Positions 8,575 to 17,607 of a DNA stretch of 64,000 nt are shown here, one piece after another. The translations under genes and the position numbers were made by a program. The DNA lies in contig NZ_CAJFCI010000016.1 in NCBI RefSeq assembly GCF_904061905.1, positions 101,057 to 165,056 on the forward strand. The letters run 5' to 3'. Source of the DNA: Zestomonas carbonaria. Its GTDB lineage: Bacteria; Pseudomonadota; Gammaproteobacteria; Pseudomonadales; Pseudomonadaceae. Every line of letters begins with the position of its first letter. Within the stretch, counting starts at the first letter, position 1. The notes beneath the pieces were generated by a model that was not told the origin of the DNA, made no database searches, and worked only from the letters and a program-made list of their open reading frames with translations.

Positions 8575-9177
8575 TCAGGCGCCAAGCATGGTCCGGGTGG
8601 TCGCCATCGCCTCTTCCATTGGCCGGCCGTTGCGGTGCAGCTTGCTCAGCAGGCTCGCTCCCAACCAGAGCTGGTAGAGCGCGCTGGCCATCTGGCGGGC
8701 GTCGCCCTGCGGCAGGGAGCCGTCAAGCTGCCCTTGCTCGATGCAGGCGGCGATGCGCTCGATGATCCGCTCGGTCCCGTCGCGCAGGGTGATGCGCATG
8801 GCCTCGGACAGGTCGGCAACCTCGGCGCTCAGTTTGACCACCAGGCACTTCTGCTCGTCGCCGGGCTCGCAGTAGACGTCCAGCCATTTCTGCCAGTACC
8901 CCATGAGCCGCTCGCGGGCGCTCTGTCCCGGCGCGGCGAAACGCTCGTCCATCTCCGCCAGGTAGCCCCGGAAGTAATCCTCCAGCAAGGACTGGCCGTA
9001 CTGCTCCTTGGACTTGAAGTAGTGGTAGAACGAGCCTTTCGGCACGCCGGCCGTCTGCAGGATCTCGTTAAGGCCAACGCAGGTGAAGCCCTTGCCGACC
9101 ATCATCCGGTGGCCGGTATCGAGCAGGTGCTGGCGAGTATCGTCGTAAGTGGCTTTCATGGCGTGGAGGATAGCCAT
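8575..9177 (-). CDS. nemR: NemR-like TetR-family repressor
   Basis: A TetR-family protein of 200 aa. The N-terminal HTH (FTCVGLNEILQTAGVPK, GSFYHYFKSKEQYG) and the core CLVVKLSAEVADLSEAMR follow E. coli NemR closely. The cysteine of that core (residue 111 here) corresponds to Cys106 of E. coli NemR, which senses electrophiles and hypochlorite; Cys103 is near NemR Cys98. A second ATG at 9159 starts the part aligned with E. coli NemR and is the likelier start, since the operator at 9182 almost touches the upstream ATG. Residue alignment is from memory of the family. Confidence 0.8.
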   Translation of the reverse strand: MAILHAMKATYDDTRQHLLDTGHRMMVGKGFTCVGLNEILQTAGVPKGSFYHYFKSKEQYGQSLLEDYFRGYLAEMDERFAAPGQSARERLMGYWQKWLDVYCEPGDEQKCLVVKLSAEVADLSEAMRITLRDGTERIIERIAACIEQGQLDGSLPQGDARQMASALYQLWLGASLLSKLHRNGRPMEEAMATTRTMLGA

Positions 9178-9181
9178 GAAT

Positions 9182-9196
9182 TAGACCAGTCGTCTA
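9182..9196. promoter_or_regulatory. NemR-like operator 2 (TAGAC-CAGTC-GTCTA)
   Basis: Perfect inverted repeat TAGAC-N5-GTCTA directly upstream of the nemR-like start codon, consistent with autoregulation. Its twin is at 8506-8520. Confidence 0.65.
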
Positions 9197-9308
9197 GAAG
9201 ATATTTGCAGGCACCTCGTCATAAGCACGCCAGAGAGAGGGGCAGGCCGGAAGGGTCGTGGGACTGCCGACAGCGAGCGAAGATCAGGAACCGCCTGGGC
9301 TCGCGCCG

Positions 9309-9659
9309 TCAGAGCTCGGCAGAGACCGACACCGACTGGCCGCTTATGACAGCCGACACCGTCATGGCCGTCGTGAAATACATGGGCAAGCTTTCCAACT
9401 GCGAACCGTCGGAATAAGTCACGATGAACCTTATCGCGGACTCGCCACGGACGTTGAATGTGCGCTTGCTTCCTGGCTGAAGATCCCCCAGCTCCCGGTG
9501 ATGATCGCCCCATCGCGCAGTGACCTGCACGGTGGCGCCCGAGTTGTTTCTGACGATCATGGTCGGCGTCGCCCAGTACACAGCCGCGGCAGCCAAGGTG
9601 AATATGCTCAGCAGCGCGGCCAGTAGGGCGAACGCGATGTGTTCAAGTCCAAATTTCAT
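9309..9659 (-). CDS. small membrane-anchored protein of unknown function
   Basis: A 116-aa protein with one N-terminal hydrophobic helix (HIAFALLAALLSIFTLAAAA) followed by a soluble, beta-rich domain (IVRNNSGATVQVTARWGDHH) with no family I can name. The soluble part would face the periplasm. GGA lies upstream of the ATG at a suitable distance. It is downstream of the GMC oxidoreductase gene on the same strand (74-bp gap) and may be co-transcribed. Confidence 0.65.
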   Translation of the reverse strand: MKFGLEHIAFALLAALLSIFTLAAAAVYWATPTMIVRNNSGATVQVTARWGDHHRELGDLQPGSKRTFNVRGESAIRFIVTYSDGSQLESLPMYFTTAMTVSAVISGQSVSVSAEL

Positions 9660-9733
9660 ATCGTTCCATCGATGAAGCGTTCCGCAGTGGTGCCCGCACC
9701 AACCACTGCGCCAATCTGGTACGGGCCAAGAAC

Positions 9734-11293
9734 TCAATCCGGGAAGCCATGGGCGGTGAGAATGAGATCTGCGGCGCGCTCGCCGATGACGACACATGGA
9801 GCCATCGTATTGCCGACGGTAATCCGCGGCATGATCGACGCATCCGCGACCCGCAGCCTCTCGATGCCATACACCCTGAGCTGGTGATCGACCACCGACC
9901 TTGCATCCCGGCCCATTTTCGCGGTGCAGGACTGATGCCAGTAGGTCACTGCCGAATTCCGGATGAACTGCTCCATCGCGCGGCGTTCCCGCTGCCCGGG
10001 AACGACCTCTCGCTTTACAAGCCTGCCGAAGGCCCCGTGGTTGCCAAGCTCCCTGCACAACTCGATCGAAGCGAACGCGGCGGCCATATCCTCAGGGGCG
10101 CCAAGCGAATTCGGCTCGATGAGCATGTTGTCCAACGGACCGGGGCCCGAGAGGCGCAAGCGCCCTCGACTGATTGGCCTGGCCAGGCCTGCGAACATCG
10201 TCCAGCCATGCTCCGGCGGCTGAATGCCGACCTCGGGCGGTGAAGGTACCGGAAATTCAAGCTGGCACTGCAGCAGGTCAGGGGCGTCCAGGCGGGCATC
10301 GCTTTTCCAGTACAACGTGGCTTCACATCCACCGCCACCTACTGGCTGAGGTTGCAGATACTCCCAGGTACAGCCGAAGGCCACATGGTCCTGATGATTC
10401 TGCCCCACGCCAGGCAGATGATTGATCAGTTCGATCCCGTGGGCGCGTAATTCTTCTTCCGGTCCGATCCCTGACTGCATGAGTACCTTCGGCGTATTCA
10501 CGGCACCCAGCGACAGGACGACTTCGTTTCCAGCGTAGAAACATTGCCGCTGGCCTTCGATAACCACCTCGACGCCAATTGCCCTTGTCCCCCTGAGCAG
10601 TACACGGGCCACCAATGCACCGGTCAGGATCGTCAGGTTCGGGTAGTGCAGGCGCGGCCCGATATAGGAGTCATACACGGACTCCCGCTTGCCCTGGTTG
10701 ATGCGCAGATCCGTGATCGCGACGCCGCCCGGGCCTTCCATCATCTCGCCATTGGGACTGTCGAATCTGGGGATGCCCAGCCGGCTGGCCGCCTCCAGCG
10801 TTGCACGGGCGAGCGGCTGGGGCATGGCTGGCTGCGCGACGTATACAGGTCCTCCCGAACCACGACGCACCGCATCGGGGCTGCCTTGCCAATTCTCGAT
10901 CCGGCCGTAGTAGCCCAGCACCGAATCGTAGCCCCATGCGGGATCGCCGGACTCGGCAGCGAAGTGGTCCCAGTCCGATCGGTGCCCGCGTGCCCAAACC
11001 ATCACATTGATGCTTGATCCGCCACCGAGTCCCTTGCCCATGTTCAAGGACAGGCGACGGCCGTTCAGGTGGGGATTGGGTTGCCCCACGAACGCCCAGT
11101 CGCGCTCCGAGCCCAAGTTCGAGGGCCACTGCGCAGGATCAGCCACCTCGGGGCCGGTGCAGTCACTGCCTGCCTCGATCAGCAAGACCCGGGCGTCCTG
11201 CTGGTCGGCAAGACGGGCTGCGACCACGCAACCCGCCGTGCCTGCTCCACACACGATGAAATCGTAGTTCCGATCACACAGAGGATGATTCAT
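9734..11293 (-). CDS. GMC-family FAD oxidoreductase (choline/alcohol dehydrogenase type)
   Basis: A flavoprotein of 519 aa with the N-terminal ADP-binding motif CGAGTAGCVVAARLADQ and the GMC signature around NMGKGLGGGSSINVMVWARG. The C-terminal catalytic block has YWHQSCTAKMG and VGNTMAP, supplying the conserved histidine and asparagine. GMC enzymes oxidise primary alcohols, choline or sugars and pass electrons to quinone or oxygen. No signal peptide is evident. The gene lies between the small membrane protein and a secreted hydrolase, all on the minus strand. The substrate cannot be assigned. Confidence 0.9.
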   Translation of the reverse strand: MNHPLCDRNYDFIVCGAGTAGCVVAARLADQQDARVLLIEAGSDCTGPEVADPAQWPSNLGSERDWAFVGQPNPHLNGRRLSLNMGKGLGGGSSINVMVWARGHRSDWDHFAAESGDPAWGYDSVLGYYGRIENWQGSPDAVRRGSGGPVYVAQPAMPQPLARATLEAASRLGIPRFDSPNGEMMEGPGGVAITDLRINQGKRESVYDSYIGPRLHYPNLTILTGALVARVLLRGTRAIGVEVVIEGQRQCFYAGNEVVLSLGAVNTPKVLMQSGIGPEEELRAHGIELINHLPGVGQNHQDHVAFGCTWEYLQPQPVGGGGCEATLYWKSDARLDAPDLLQCQLEFPVPSPPEVGIQPPEHGWTMFAGLARPISRGRLRLSGPGPLDNMLIEPNSLGAPEDMAAAFASIELCRELGNHGAFGRLVKREVVPGQRERRAMEQFIRNSAVTYWHQSCTAKMGRDARSVVDHQLRVYGIERLRVADASIMPRITVGNTMAPCVVIGERAADLILTAHGFPD

Positions 11294-11359
11294 GGGGCAA
11301 ATCCGTATCGATGCAGAGAGTGGAACCGGCCATGTCAGTGAGCAGACCAGGCTTACCCA

Positions 11360-12133
11360 TCACTGCTCGCCGACGCTGCGTACCGCCTCGAGAATCACCT
11401 CGGCCACCTCGGAAGGCTGCGACTGCTGTGGAACATGGCTCGTGCGCAGCTCGGTCAACTTGGCGCCGATACGCTTCGCGGTGGCCCGCTGCACCTCGGG
11501 GTGGATCATGCGATCGTCGGTGGCGAGTACGTACCGGGAAGGCTTGGTCTTCCACGCCGCGACCGTTGTCCTGTCATCGAAGGCCGAAGCCTTGATGGGG
11601 CCTTGCGTCGCGGCCATGACGGCTGTCTGTTCAGACGGAAGGTCCTGGGCGAAGTCCTTGGCCATGCCTTCCGGCGTCAAGTAGATGAAACCACTGCCGT
11701 CTGTGATGAGCTGGCTCAGGCCCGGAGGAGTGGGAGCGCCCCTGCCTTGTTCGCCGCTGGTCTGCCCGGCATCGGGGGCAAAGGCTGCGACATACACCAG
11801 GGCGCTCACTTTCTCGTGGTTGCCTGCCTCGCTGATCACTGTGCCACCCCAGGAGTGACCGACCAGAACCACCTGGCCCTGCTGGTTATTCAACGCTCTT
11901 TGCGTAGCGGCGACGTCGTCGGCAAGGGAGGTGAGAGGGTTCTGCACCACCGTAACCTCAACCCCTTCGGCCTGAAGGAACGGCACTACCTTGGCCCAGT
12001 CGGAGCCGTCGGCGAATGCCCCGTGTACTATCACCACGGAAGGCACTGTATCTTCGGCCTGACTGACGCTCGCGATGAATGTGCTTGCCAGGGCGAAGGC
12101 GACGGTGACGATTTGCGATCTGAATGTTTTCAT
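11360..12133 (-). CDS. secreted alpha/beta hydrolase
   Basis: A 257-aa protein with an N-terminal signal peptide (hydrophobic VTVAFALASTFIASVSQA, cleavage after SQA) and an alpha/beta hydrolase domain. The oxyanion strand is VIVHGAFADGSDWAKV, the nucleophile elbow VGHSWGGTVISEAG and the acidic residue region VLATDDRMIHPE; a terminal histidine is in RTSHVPQQS. It resembles the pyrethroid hydrolase/salicylate esterase group. Export to the periplasm is expected. It probably shares transcription with the GMC gene 66 bp downstream. Substrate unknown. Confidence 0.85.
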   Translation of the reverse strand: MKTFRSQIVTVAFALASTFIASVSQAEDTVPSVVIVHGAFADGSDWAKVVPFLQAEGVEVTVVQNPLTSLADDVAATQRALNNQQGQVVLVGHSWGGTVISEAGNHEKVSALVYVAAFAPDAGQTSGEQGRGAPTPPGLSQLITDGSGFIYLTPEGMAKDFAQDLPSEQTAVMAATQGPIKASAFDDRTTVAAWKTKPSRYVLATDDRMIHPEVQRATAKRIGAKLTELRTSHVPQQSQPSEVAEVILEAVRSVGEQ

Positions 12134-12222
12134 TGGATGAACTCCTATGTCGGGAGCTCAGATTTTGCTGACAGGCCTACTCAGCGGGTATCGGTCATTT
12201 ATCCGACCCTGGTTCTTTTGCC

Positions 12223-13662
12223 ATGGACAACGCGCAGCGATGCGACATCTCATTGAATGGAGCGCTCGGGGCCATCTCCCAGGTCGGTGACCTGAGCATG
12301 GGGCAACCACTCGGGCACTCCAGGCGCGTTGCCAGGTTGGCCCGGATGCTGGCGCAAGCCGGGCATGGCAAGGGCGACCACCTGGCGGTGGCGGAGCAAG
12401 TCGCCTTGCTGCGTTGGTCCGGCTGCACCGCTAACGCCGAAGGTTTCGCCCATCTGCTGGGTGACGACGTCAATGGCCGCCGCGCGATGCTCGACCAGAC
12501 GCTGGGAACCGAAGATATGAAAGCGGTGCACCAGGCGACTTCGCTCGCCGTCGTGCACTGCGAGGTGTCTGGCGAAATTGCGAAAATGCTCGGGCTCGAT
12601 GCGGCTGTCGAGTCAGCGCTGCGTCGGGTATTCGAAACCTATGACGGGACCGGCCGACCGTTGGGTCTGACCCATGAGCACATTCCGGAAGCGGCCTATC
12701 AGGTGGTGCTTGCCGGTGACCTGGAGATCCTCAGCCGAGCCCATGGTTTGGACGCGGCGCTGAGCTGGATCAGCGATCAGTCCGATCGACGCTATCCCGC
12801 ATCCCTCGCAGCAATGCTCGTGCGCAATGCCAGGGACTGGTTGGCGGATCTGGAGGCCACTTCCGATGCGATAGCGGACTCCAGAGCCGAAAGCCCAGTG
12901 TCGCTGACACTGGTGGGGGATGTGATCGATCTGAAGTTGCCCTGGCTGGCTGGTCATTCGAGGCAGGTGGCGCATGTCGCCGTAGAGTCGGCACGCTTGT
13001 GGGGGCTGCCTGAGACAACCATGAACGAGATTGGAAAGGCCGCGCTGATTCATGGTCTCGGGCGGGCAGCAGTATCCAATAGCCTTTGGAATACCGCAGG
13101 CCCGCTGCCATACGGCGCAGCGGAGCGGATACACCTCGTACCCTACTGGACGCAGAAGGCATCAAGACAAATCAGTGAACTGGCCGCACCGGGAGAGATT
13201 GCCGCCCATGCTTACGAACGGCTCGACGGTAGTGGTTACTATCGAGGCGCGCCTGGAGGCTCCTTGTGCTCAGAGCATCGGTTGCTCGCCACCGCCGTAG
13301 CCTGGGTTGCGTTGAGAGGAGCCAGGCCCTGGCGGCCAGCCTATACCGAATCGGAGGCGGCGAGACTGCTCAAACAGGAAGCCAGCCGCGGACTATTCGA
13401 CGGCGAAATCTGCGAAGCGGTGATCGCTGCCGCACGTGGCGAACGCAGGCTCCCTCAGCCGAAGAGTACTTTGCTCACCCCGCGAGAGTGTCGCATTCTC
13501 CAGGAAATCAGCCATGGCGCCAGCAACAAGCAGGTGGCGCATCGTCTGGATATCAGCCCGAGCACTGTCCGCACCCACGTGGAAAGCATTTTCCGTAAGC
13601 TAGGTTGCTCCACCCGAGCGGCTGCCACCTTGAAGGGACTGACGCTGGGTTTAATCTCCTGA
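12223..13662 (+). CDS. HD-GYP-like tandem domain regulator with C-terminal LuxR HTH
   Basis: A protein of 479 aa. Two HD-like halves are visible: GHSRRVARLARML at residues 31-43 with FETYDGTGRPLGL at 138-149, and GHSRQVAHVAVESARLWGL at 244-262 with YERLDGSGYYRG at 331-342. A LuxR helix-turn-helix closes it (LTPRECRILQEISHGASNK at 418-436). Where active HD-GYP proteins have HDLGR, this one has HGLGR at 277-281, so the metal-binding aspartate is absent. It is therefore likely a signal-responsive transcription factor rather than an active cyclic-di-GMP phosphodiesterase. It is divergent from the secreted hydrolase gene. Confidence 0.82.
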   Translation: MDNAQRCDISLNGALGAISQVGDLSMGQPLGHSRRVARLARMLAQAGHGKGDHLAVAEQVALLRWSGCTANAEGFAHLLGDDVNGRRAMLDQTLGTEDMKAVHQATSLAVVHCEVSGEIAKMLGLDAAVESALRRVFETYDGTGRPLGLTHEHIPEAAYQVVLAGDLEILSRAHGLDAALSWISDQSDRRYPASLAAMLVRNARDWLADLEATSDAIADSRAESPVSLTLVGDVIDLKLPWLAGHSRQVAHVAVESARLWGLPETTMNEIGKAALIHGLGRAAVSNSLWNTAGPLPYGAAERIHLVPYWTQKASRQISELAAPGEIAAHAYERLDGSGYYRGAPGGSLCSEHRLLATAVAWVALRGARPWRPAYTESEAARLLKQEASRGLFDGEICEAVIAAARGERRLPQPKSTLLTPRECRILQEISHGASNKQVAHRLDISPSTVRTHVESIFRKLGCSTRAAATLKGLTLGLIS

Positions 13663-13756
13663 TACCGGGCATCTGCGGGCGACGACCCTCGGGCTGAATC
13701 AGCCATCAGAGGTATTCCCGTTGGATAGATCGCGCCCTGGCCAGCCGCGGCTCCGG

Positions 13757-14344
13757 TCAAGGCTTGGGCAAATAACCGGGCAGCGCCTCCAGCCGCGTCA
13801 TCCAACGAGCGATGTGGCTGTACGGGCCGAGATCCACACCACCTTCCGGGGCCAGCGCAACGTAGGGGTAGACCGCGCAATCGGCGATCGAGGGCCTTCC
13901 GATCGCCAGCCAGTCATGGCGCTCCAGGTGCTTGTCGAGCAGCGCGAGAACCGCTGGCGAGCTCGCCAGTGCCACCGACTGGTCCAATGGGTACCCGAAC
14001 TTCTGCACCAGCCGGGCGGCACACAGACTGTGCTGGACCTCGTTGGCGGCGAACGAGAGCCACTGGACGATCTCGGCCTGGCCCCGGGGATGAGCCGGCC
14101 ACCACGCCAGGCCACCGTATACGCCGGCCAGGTAGACGAGGATGGCCTGCGAGTCCCGGACGACGTGCGATCCGTCCTCTAGAATCGGTAGCTGCCCCAG
14201 GGGATTCAGGTCTGCAAGCGGTGGCTGCTTGTGCGCCCCGCCCAGGAAATCCACCGGCTCTATGTCGAGTTCGATGTTGGCCAGGGAGGCGAAGAGCCTC
14301 ACTTTGTAGCAGTTTCCGGACGCTTCCAGATCGTACAGTTTCAT
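13757..14344 (-). CDS. glutathione S-transferase family protein
   Basis: A 195-aa GST with an N-terminal thioredoxin-like domain (KLYDLEASGNCYKVRLFASL, NPLGQLPILEDG, then DSQAILVYLAG carrying the glutathione gamma-Glu binding pair) and a helical C-terminal domain with PSIADCAVYPYVALAPEG. Its start codon overlaps the stop codon of the upstream VOC gene by 4 bp, so the two are translationally coupled. The pair suggests glutathione-dependent detoxification, or conversion of an electrophile controlled by the divergent LysR protein. Confidence 0.88.
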   Translation of the reverse strand: MKLYDLEASGNCYKVRLFASLANIELDIEPVDFLGGAHKQPPLADLNPLGQLPILEDGSHVVRDSQAILVYLAGVYGGLAWWPAHPRGQAEIVQWLSFAANEVQHSLCAARLVQKFGYPLDQSVALASSPAVLALLDKHLERHDWLAIGRPSIADCAVYPYVALAPEGGVDLGPYSHIARWMTRLEALPGYLPKP

Positions 14345-14769
14345 TGCGCATCTCCATTGATGAGCTGATTGAATTCGAGGACATTGCCATCGGGGTCGCG
14401 GATGAAAAGCGCGATTCGCCTCGGACCGATGTGGTGCGGCCCCTCCGTGACGACGATCCCCTGCTCGTCCAGCCAGGCCTCGAGCGCATGAAGATCATCG
14501 ACGATGAAGGCCGGGTGCGTGACGCCGGGAAGCTTCACCGGCGCATCCAGCAGGACGTTGTGGGCGTCGGGCACCCGGGCGCCGTTGAAGATCAGGTTGA
14601 TGCGCACACCGTCCGGGCTGAGCATCTCGTTGGCCTCGAACAGCGGAAAACTCGCGCTCTCCACGAAGCCGAGCGCCTGGTAAAAAGACATCGCCCGGTC
14701 TTTGTCGCTGACACGGATTCCGATGTGATCGTATGCAATGATTCGGGCAGGGCTTGGTCGTTGGTTCAT
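14341..14769 (-). CDS. VOC-family (glyoxalase/dioxygenase fold) protein
   Basis: A protein of 142 aa starting at the ATG at 14769. It has the vicinal oxygen chelate repeats DHIGIRVSDKDRAMSFYQAL and HPAFIVDDLHALEAWLDEQG, and the C-terminal RIALFIRDPDGNVLEFNQLI with the metal-ligand glutamate. It precedes the GST gene with an ATGA overlap and is divergent from a LysR gene. Function could be a glyoxalase-like isomerase or a resistance protein. Confidence 0.85.
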   Translation of the reverse strand: MNQRPSPARIIAYDHIGIRVSDKDRAMSFYQALGFVESASFPLFEANEMLSPDGVRINLIFNGARVPDAHNVLLDAPVKLPGVTHPAFIVDDLHALEAWLDEQGIVVTEGPHHIGPRRIALFIRDPDGNVLEFNQLINGDAQ

Positions 14770-14884
14770 GTGCTTGGAACTCCGGCTGGCATCTGTCCCT
14801 GGAGTTTCCACCGGCGCGGGCGTTGCACCTATGCCGCGAACCTGACAACACCTATGCAGCAATCGCACAGATCGAAGGATGGCA

Positions 14885-15787
14885 ATGGACAGGCTCAAGG
14901 CGATGGCCAATTTCGTTCGGATCGTAGACTGCGGCAGCCTGAGCTCGGCGGCGGATGCGACGGGCCAGTCCGTCGCATCGCTGGTGCGCTCGCTGGCGGC
15001 CCTGGAGCGCTACCTGGGGGTTCGGCTGCTGAACCGCAGTACCCGGCGCATGGCCCTGACCGACGAGGGCGAGGAGTACCTGGCCTGGAGCCGGCGCATG
15101 CTCGCCGACTTCGATGACATGGAACGGCGCCTGGAGGGGCGCGATGGCATCGCCCGGGGCCTGCTGCGGGTGACGGCGCCCGTCGAGTTCGGGCAACGCT
15201 ACGTCGCGCCGATCGTGAACGCTTTCCTCAAGGAGCATGGGGAAATGGCGGTCGAGCTGAACCTCAACGACCAGATCGTCCCCCTGCTCGATGAACGCCT
15301 CGACCTTGCACTGCGCATCGGCCATCTGCCCGACTCGGCCATGGTGGCGCGGAAGATCGGCGCGACCCGGCTGGTAACCTGCGCAAGCCCGGACTACCTG
15401 CACAGCGCCCCCGCCATCGATACGCCGGAAGCGCTGCAGGAGCACGCCTGCATCACCCAGGCCTCGCAAGGCCGGCACTGGCACTACCGGCACGCGGGAA
15501 AAGAACAGGTCGAAGCCATCGCGCCGAGGCTGGTGTGCAATCAGGTTCGCGCCGCCAGCCTGGCCTGCGTGCAGGGCTTGGGCATTACCCGCTTGATGCA
15601 TTATCAGGTGGCGGATGAACTGGCCGACGGTCGCCTGGTCAGGATTCTCAGGGATTTCGAACCCATGGATCTGCCGATCCAACTGGTCTATCCGCACGCC
15701 CTGCAGCTCTCGCCGCGCGTGAGGGCGTTCGTCGAGTGGGCATGTCCACAACTGGAAAAGCTCACGCCCAATCCCGATGGCGGCTAG
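14885..15787 (+). CDS. LysR-family transcriptional regulator
   Basis: An LTTR of about 300 aa. The winged HTH at residues 1-60 reads LKAMANFVRIVDCGSLSSAA then LLNRSTRRMALTDEGEEYL; the substrate-binding domain follows (GLLRVTAPVEFGQRYVAPIV). The sequence is typical of the PA0477/DmlR-like group that acts on adjacent divergent genes. An ATG at 14879 is in frame, but GAAGG lies directly against it and 6 nt before the ATG at 14885, which I prefer. It is divergent from the VOC-GST pair, its probable target, across a 115-bp gap. Confidence 0.88.
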   Translation: MDRLKAMANFVRIVDCGSLSSAADATGQSVASLVRSLAALERYLGVRLLNRSTRRMALTDEGEEYLAWSRRMLADFDDMERRLEGRDGIARGLLRVTAPVEFGQRYVAPIVNAFLKEHGEMAVELNLNDQIVPLLDERLDLALRIGHLPDSAMVARKIGATRLVTCASPDYLHSAPAIDTPEALQEHACITQASQGRHWHYRHAGKEQVEAIAPRLVCNQVRAASLACVQGLGITRLMHYQVADELADGRLVRILRDFEPMDLPIQLVYPHALQLSPRVRAFVEWACPQLEKLTPNPDGG

Positions 15788-16012
15788 CTTTCGCGCGCAG
15801 CCAGAAGCGGACCTGCCGCAGCCCCGCCTCGGTTCGTGTACCGGGTCGACAGCCATCGGACGAGTCATGGGCCAGCCTCTCTATCTGGCAGACAACGCCG
15901 AGGCTCGATAGCCACGCACCTTTCGGCCAGGATCGGCACCGAAGTGGCTCCGTTCGCCCGGAAACGCGCTATAACTCAGCTCCTTCATGACCATCCCGAT
16001 GAGGAAGCGCAA

Positions 16013-16228
16013 ATGGCCTTTGACTGGCACAGCGACCCGATCACACGGAGCACCGATGTCTGCGATGGCTACAGGAATACGCAGAACGTCCGGCGGTTCC
16101 TGATCGAGCAGTGCGGAGCGGACTTCAAGTTCGACAGGGCATTCATGGCCTGGATACGCAATGGAGCCCCCAAGAACATGGGGGACGTCGCCGACGAGTG
16201 GCAACGTCGCCGTCGAGGAGTGGCTTGA
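16013..16228 (+). CDS. small DUF6434-like protein
   Basis: A 71-aa protein beginning FDWHSDPITRSTDVCDGYRN and containing TQNVRRFLIEQCGADFKFDR and FMAWIRNGAPKNMGDVADEW, which I recognise as the small domain often found in, or next to, SAP-domain proteins (DUF6434). The ATG at 16013 has GAGGA upstream. In-frame sequence further upstream has no conserved features. Stand-alone gene; function unknown, possibly nucleic-acid related by its family association. Confidence 0.7.
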   Translation: MAFDWHSDPITRSTDVCDGYRNTQNVRRFLIEQCGADFKFDRAFMAWIRNGAPKNMGDVADEWQRRRRGVA

Positions 16229-16337
16229 TCGAATCGGTTCGTCGCTCGGTGCGCGCTACTGCAACCACCGAGCGAGAGGAGAAATACGTGCCGACGGCCA
16301 GGACTACCCGGCCCGTCAGCACGTATCGGCTATCGCC

Positions 16338-17540
16338 TCACGCCACCGGGATCGACGGATCGGCGGCCGCCAGGGCGGCGGCGCGGTCCGCTGCCGGTGG
16401 GTAGATCCACAGGGTGTTGATCTGCGTTTTCAGCGTCTTGGCTTCGGCGCCGACCAGTTTCTGCTGGCGGTCCCAGCCTTCGGTGTACACCGCGCCCCAG
16501 GCGCCCAGGTCGAGGCAGGTCACGTACTTGGGCTGGCTGTAGACCCGTGGCGCCACGCCGATCAGGTCGGCGGCGGCGTTGTTGCCGGCGTGGCGGCCCA
16601 GCGGGATGGCGTGCTGGCAGGACATGACGCTGAAGTTGCCCAGCTCGTCGGTGGCGGCGCGGGCGGTATCGCCGGCGGCATAGACATCGGCCAGGCCCTC
16701 GACCTTCAGGTAGCTGTCCACCTGCAAGCGGCCCGAGGCGTCGCGCGGGGCAGGGATCTGCTCGGTGAGGCCGCTGGCGCGGAAGCCGACGGTCCAGATC
16801 ACCGTGCCGGCATCGATGCGCTGGCCGTCGTCGAGCACCACGCCCTGGGCGTCCACCGCGGCGACCGAGCGCCCCAGCCGCCATTCGATGCCCAGTTCGC
16901 GGGAGGCTTCGAGGATCGCGGGGCGAATGCCGTCGCCCAGTGCCGCGCCGACCTGCGCCCCGCGGTCGACGACGATGACCCGGATATCGGCATCCTCACC
17001 CAGGATGGCGCGCAGGCGCGCGGGCAGCTCGGTGGCGGTCTCTATGCCGGTGAAGCCGCCGCCGGCGACCACCACGGTATTGCGGGCGGCGGATTCCGGT
17101 TGGCCGGCCAAGGCGATCAGGTGCTGTTCGAGACGCGCGGCCTGTTCGATCTGGTCGACGTCGAAGGCATGCTCGGCGAGGCCCGGCACCGGCGGGCGGG
17201 ACAACTGGCTGCCCGAGGCGAGAATCAGGCGGTCGTAGTCCAGCGTGGCTTCGTCGCCCTCGGCAGTACGGTAGGTGACCTTGCGCCCCTCGGTATCGAT
17301 GTTCAGCGCCAGCCCCTGGACGAAATCGACGCCGGTGGCGGCGAACAAGTCCAGCAGCGGAGCGCGCATACTGTGCACGTCGGGTTCATAGAAGCGCGGA
17401 CGGATACGCAGTTCGGCCTGGGGCGCGAGCAGCGTCACGCGCACGTCGCTGCGGCCATGCTGGTCGAGCAGACGCACGGCGCTCAATGCGCTCCACAGCC
17501 CGGCGAACCCAGACCCTATGATCAATATGTTGCGTTTCAT
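16338..17540 (-). CDS. type II NADH dehydrogenase-like FAD oxidoreductase
   Basis: A protein of 400 aa with two dinucleotide-binding folds: an N-terminal FAD motif ILIIGSGFAGLWSALSAV and a central NAD motif VVVAGGGFTGIETATELPA, plus the flavin-binding tail DVYAAGDTARA. This is the layout of NDH-2 and related disulfide-reductase-fold enzymes that move electrons from NADH to quinones. The ATG at 17540 follows GGGAG by 5 nt and is preferred over the in-frame ATG five codons upstream. Divergent from a GlxA-like regulator, which probably controls it. Confidence 0.85.
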   Translation of the reverse strand: MKRNILIIGSGFAGLWSALSAVRLLDQHGRSDVRVTLLAPQAELRIRPRFYEPDVHSMRAPLLDLFAATGVDFVQGLALNIDTEGRKVTYRTAEGDEATLDYDRLILASGSQLSRPPVPGLAEHAFDVDQIEQAARLEQHLIALAGQPESAARNTVVVAGGGFTGIETATELPARLRAILGEDADIRVIVVDRGAQVGAALGDGIRPAILEASRELGIEWRLGRSVAAVDAQGVVLDDGQRIDAGTVIWTVGFRASGLTEQIPAPRDASGRLQVDSYLKVEGLADVYAAGDTARAATDELGNFSVMSCQHAIPLGRHAGNNAAADLIGVAPRVYSQPKYVTCLDLGAWGAVYTEGWDRQQKLVGAEAKTLKTQINTLWIYPPAADRAAALAAADPSIPVA

Positions 17541-17607
17541 GATGGCTCCCGGCATACGCCCACTTCGCTTGACGAAACCATGCTAGGACCGGAAGAGTTT
17601 TCCACAA

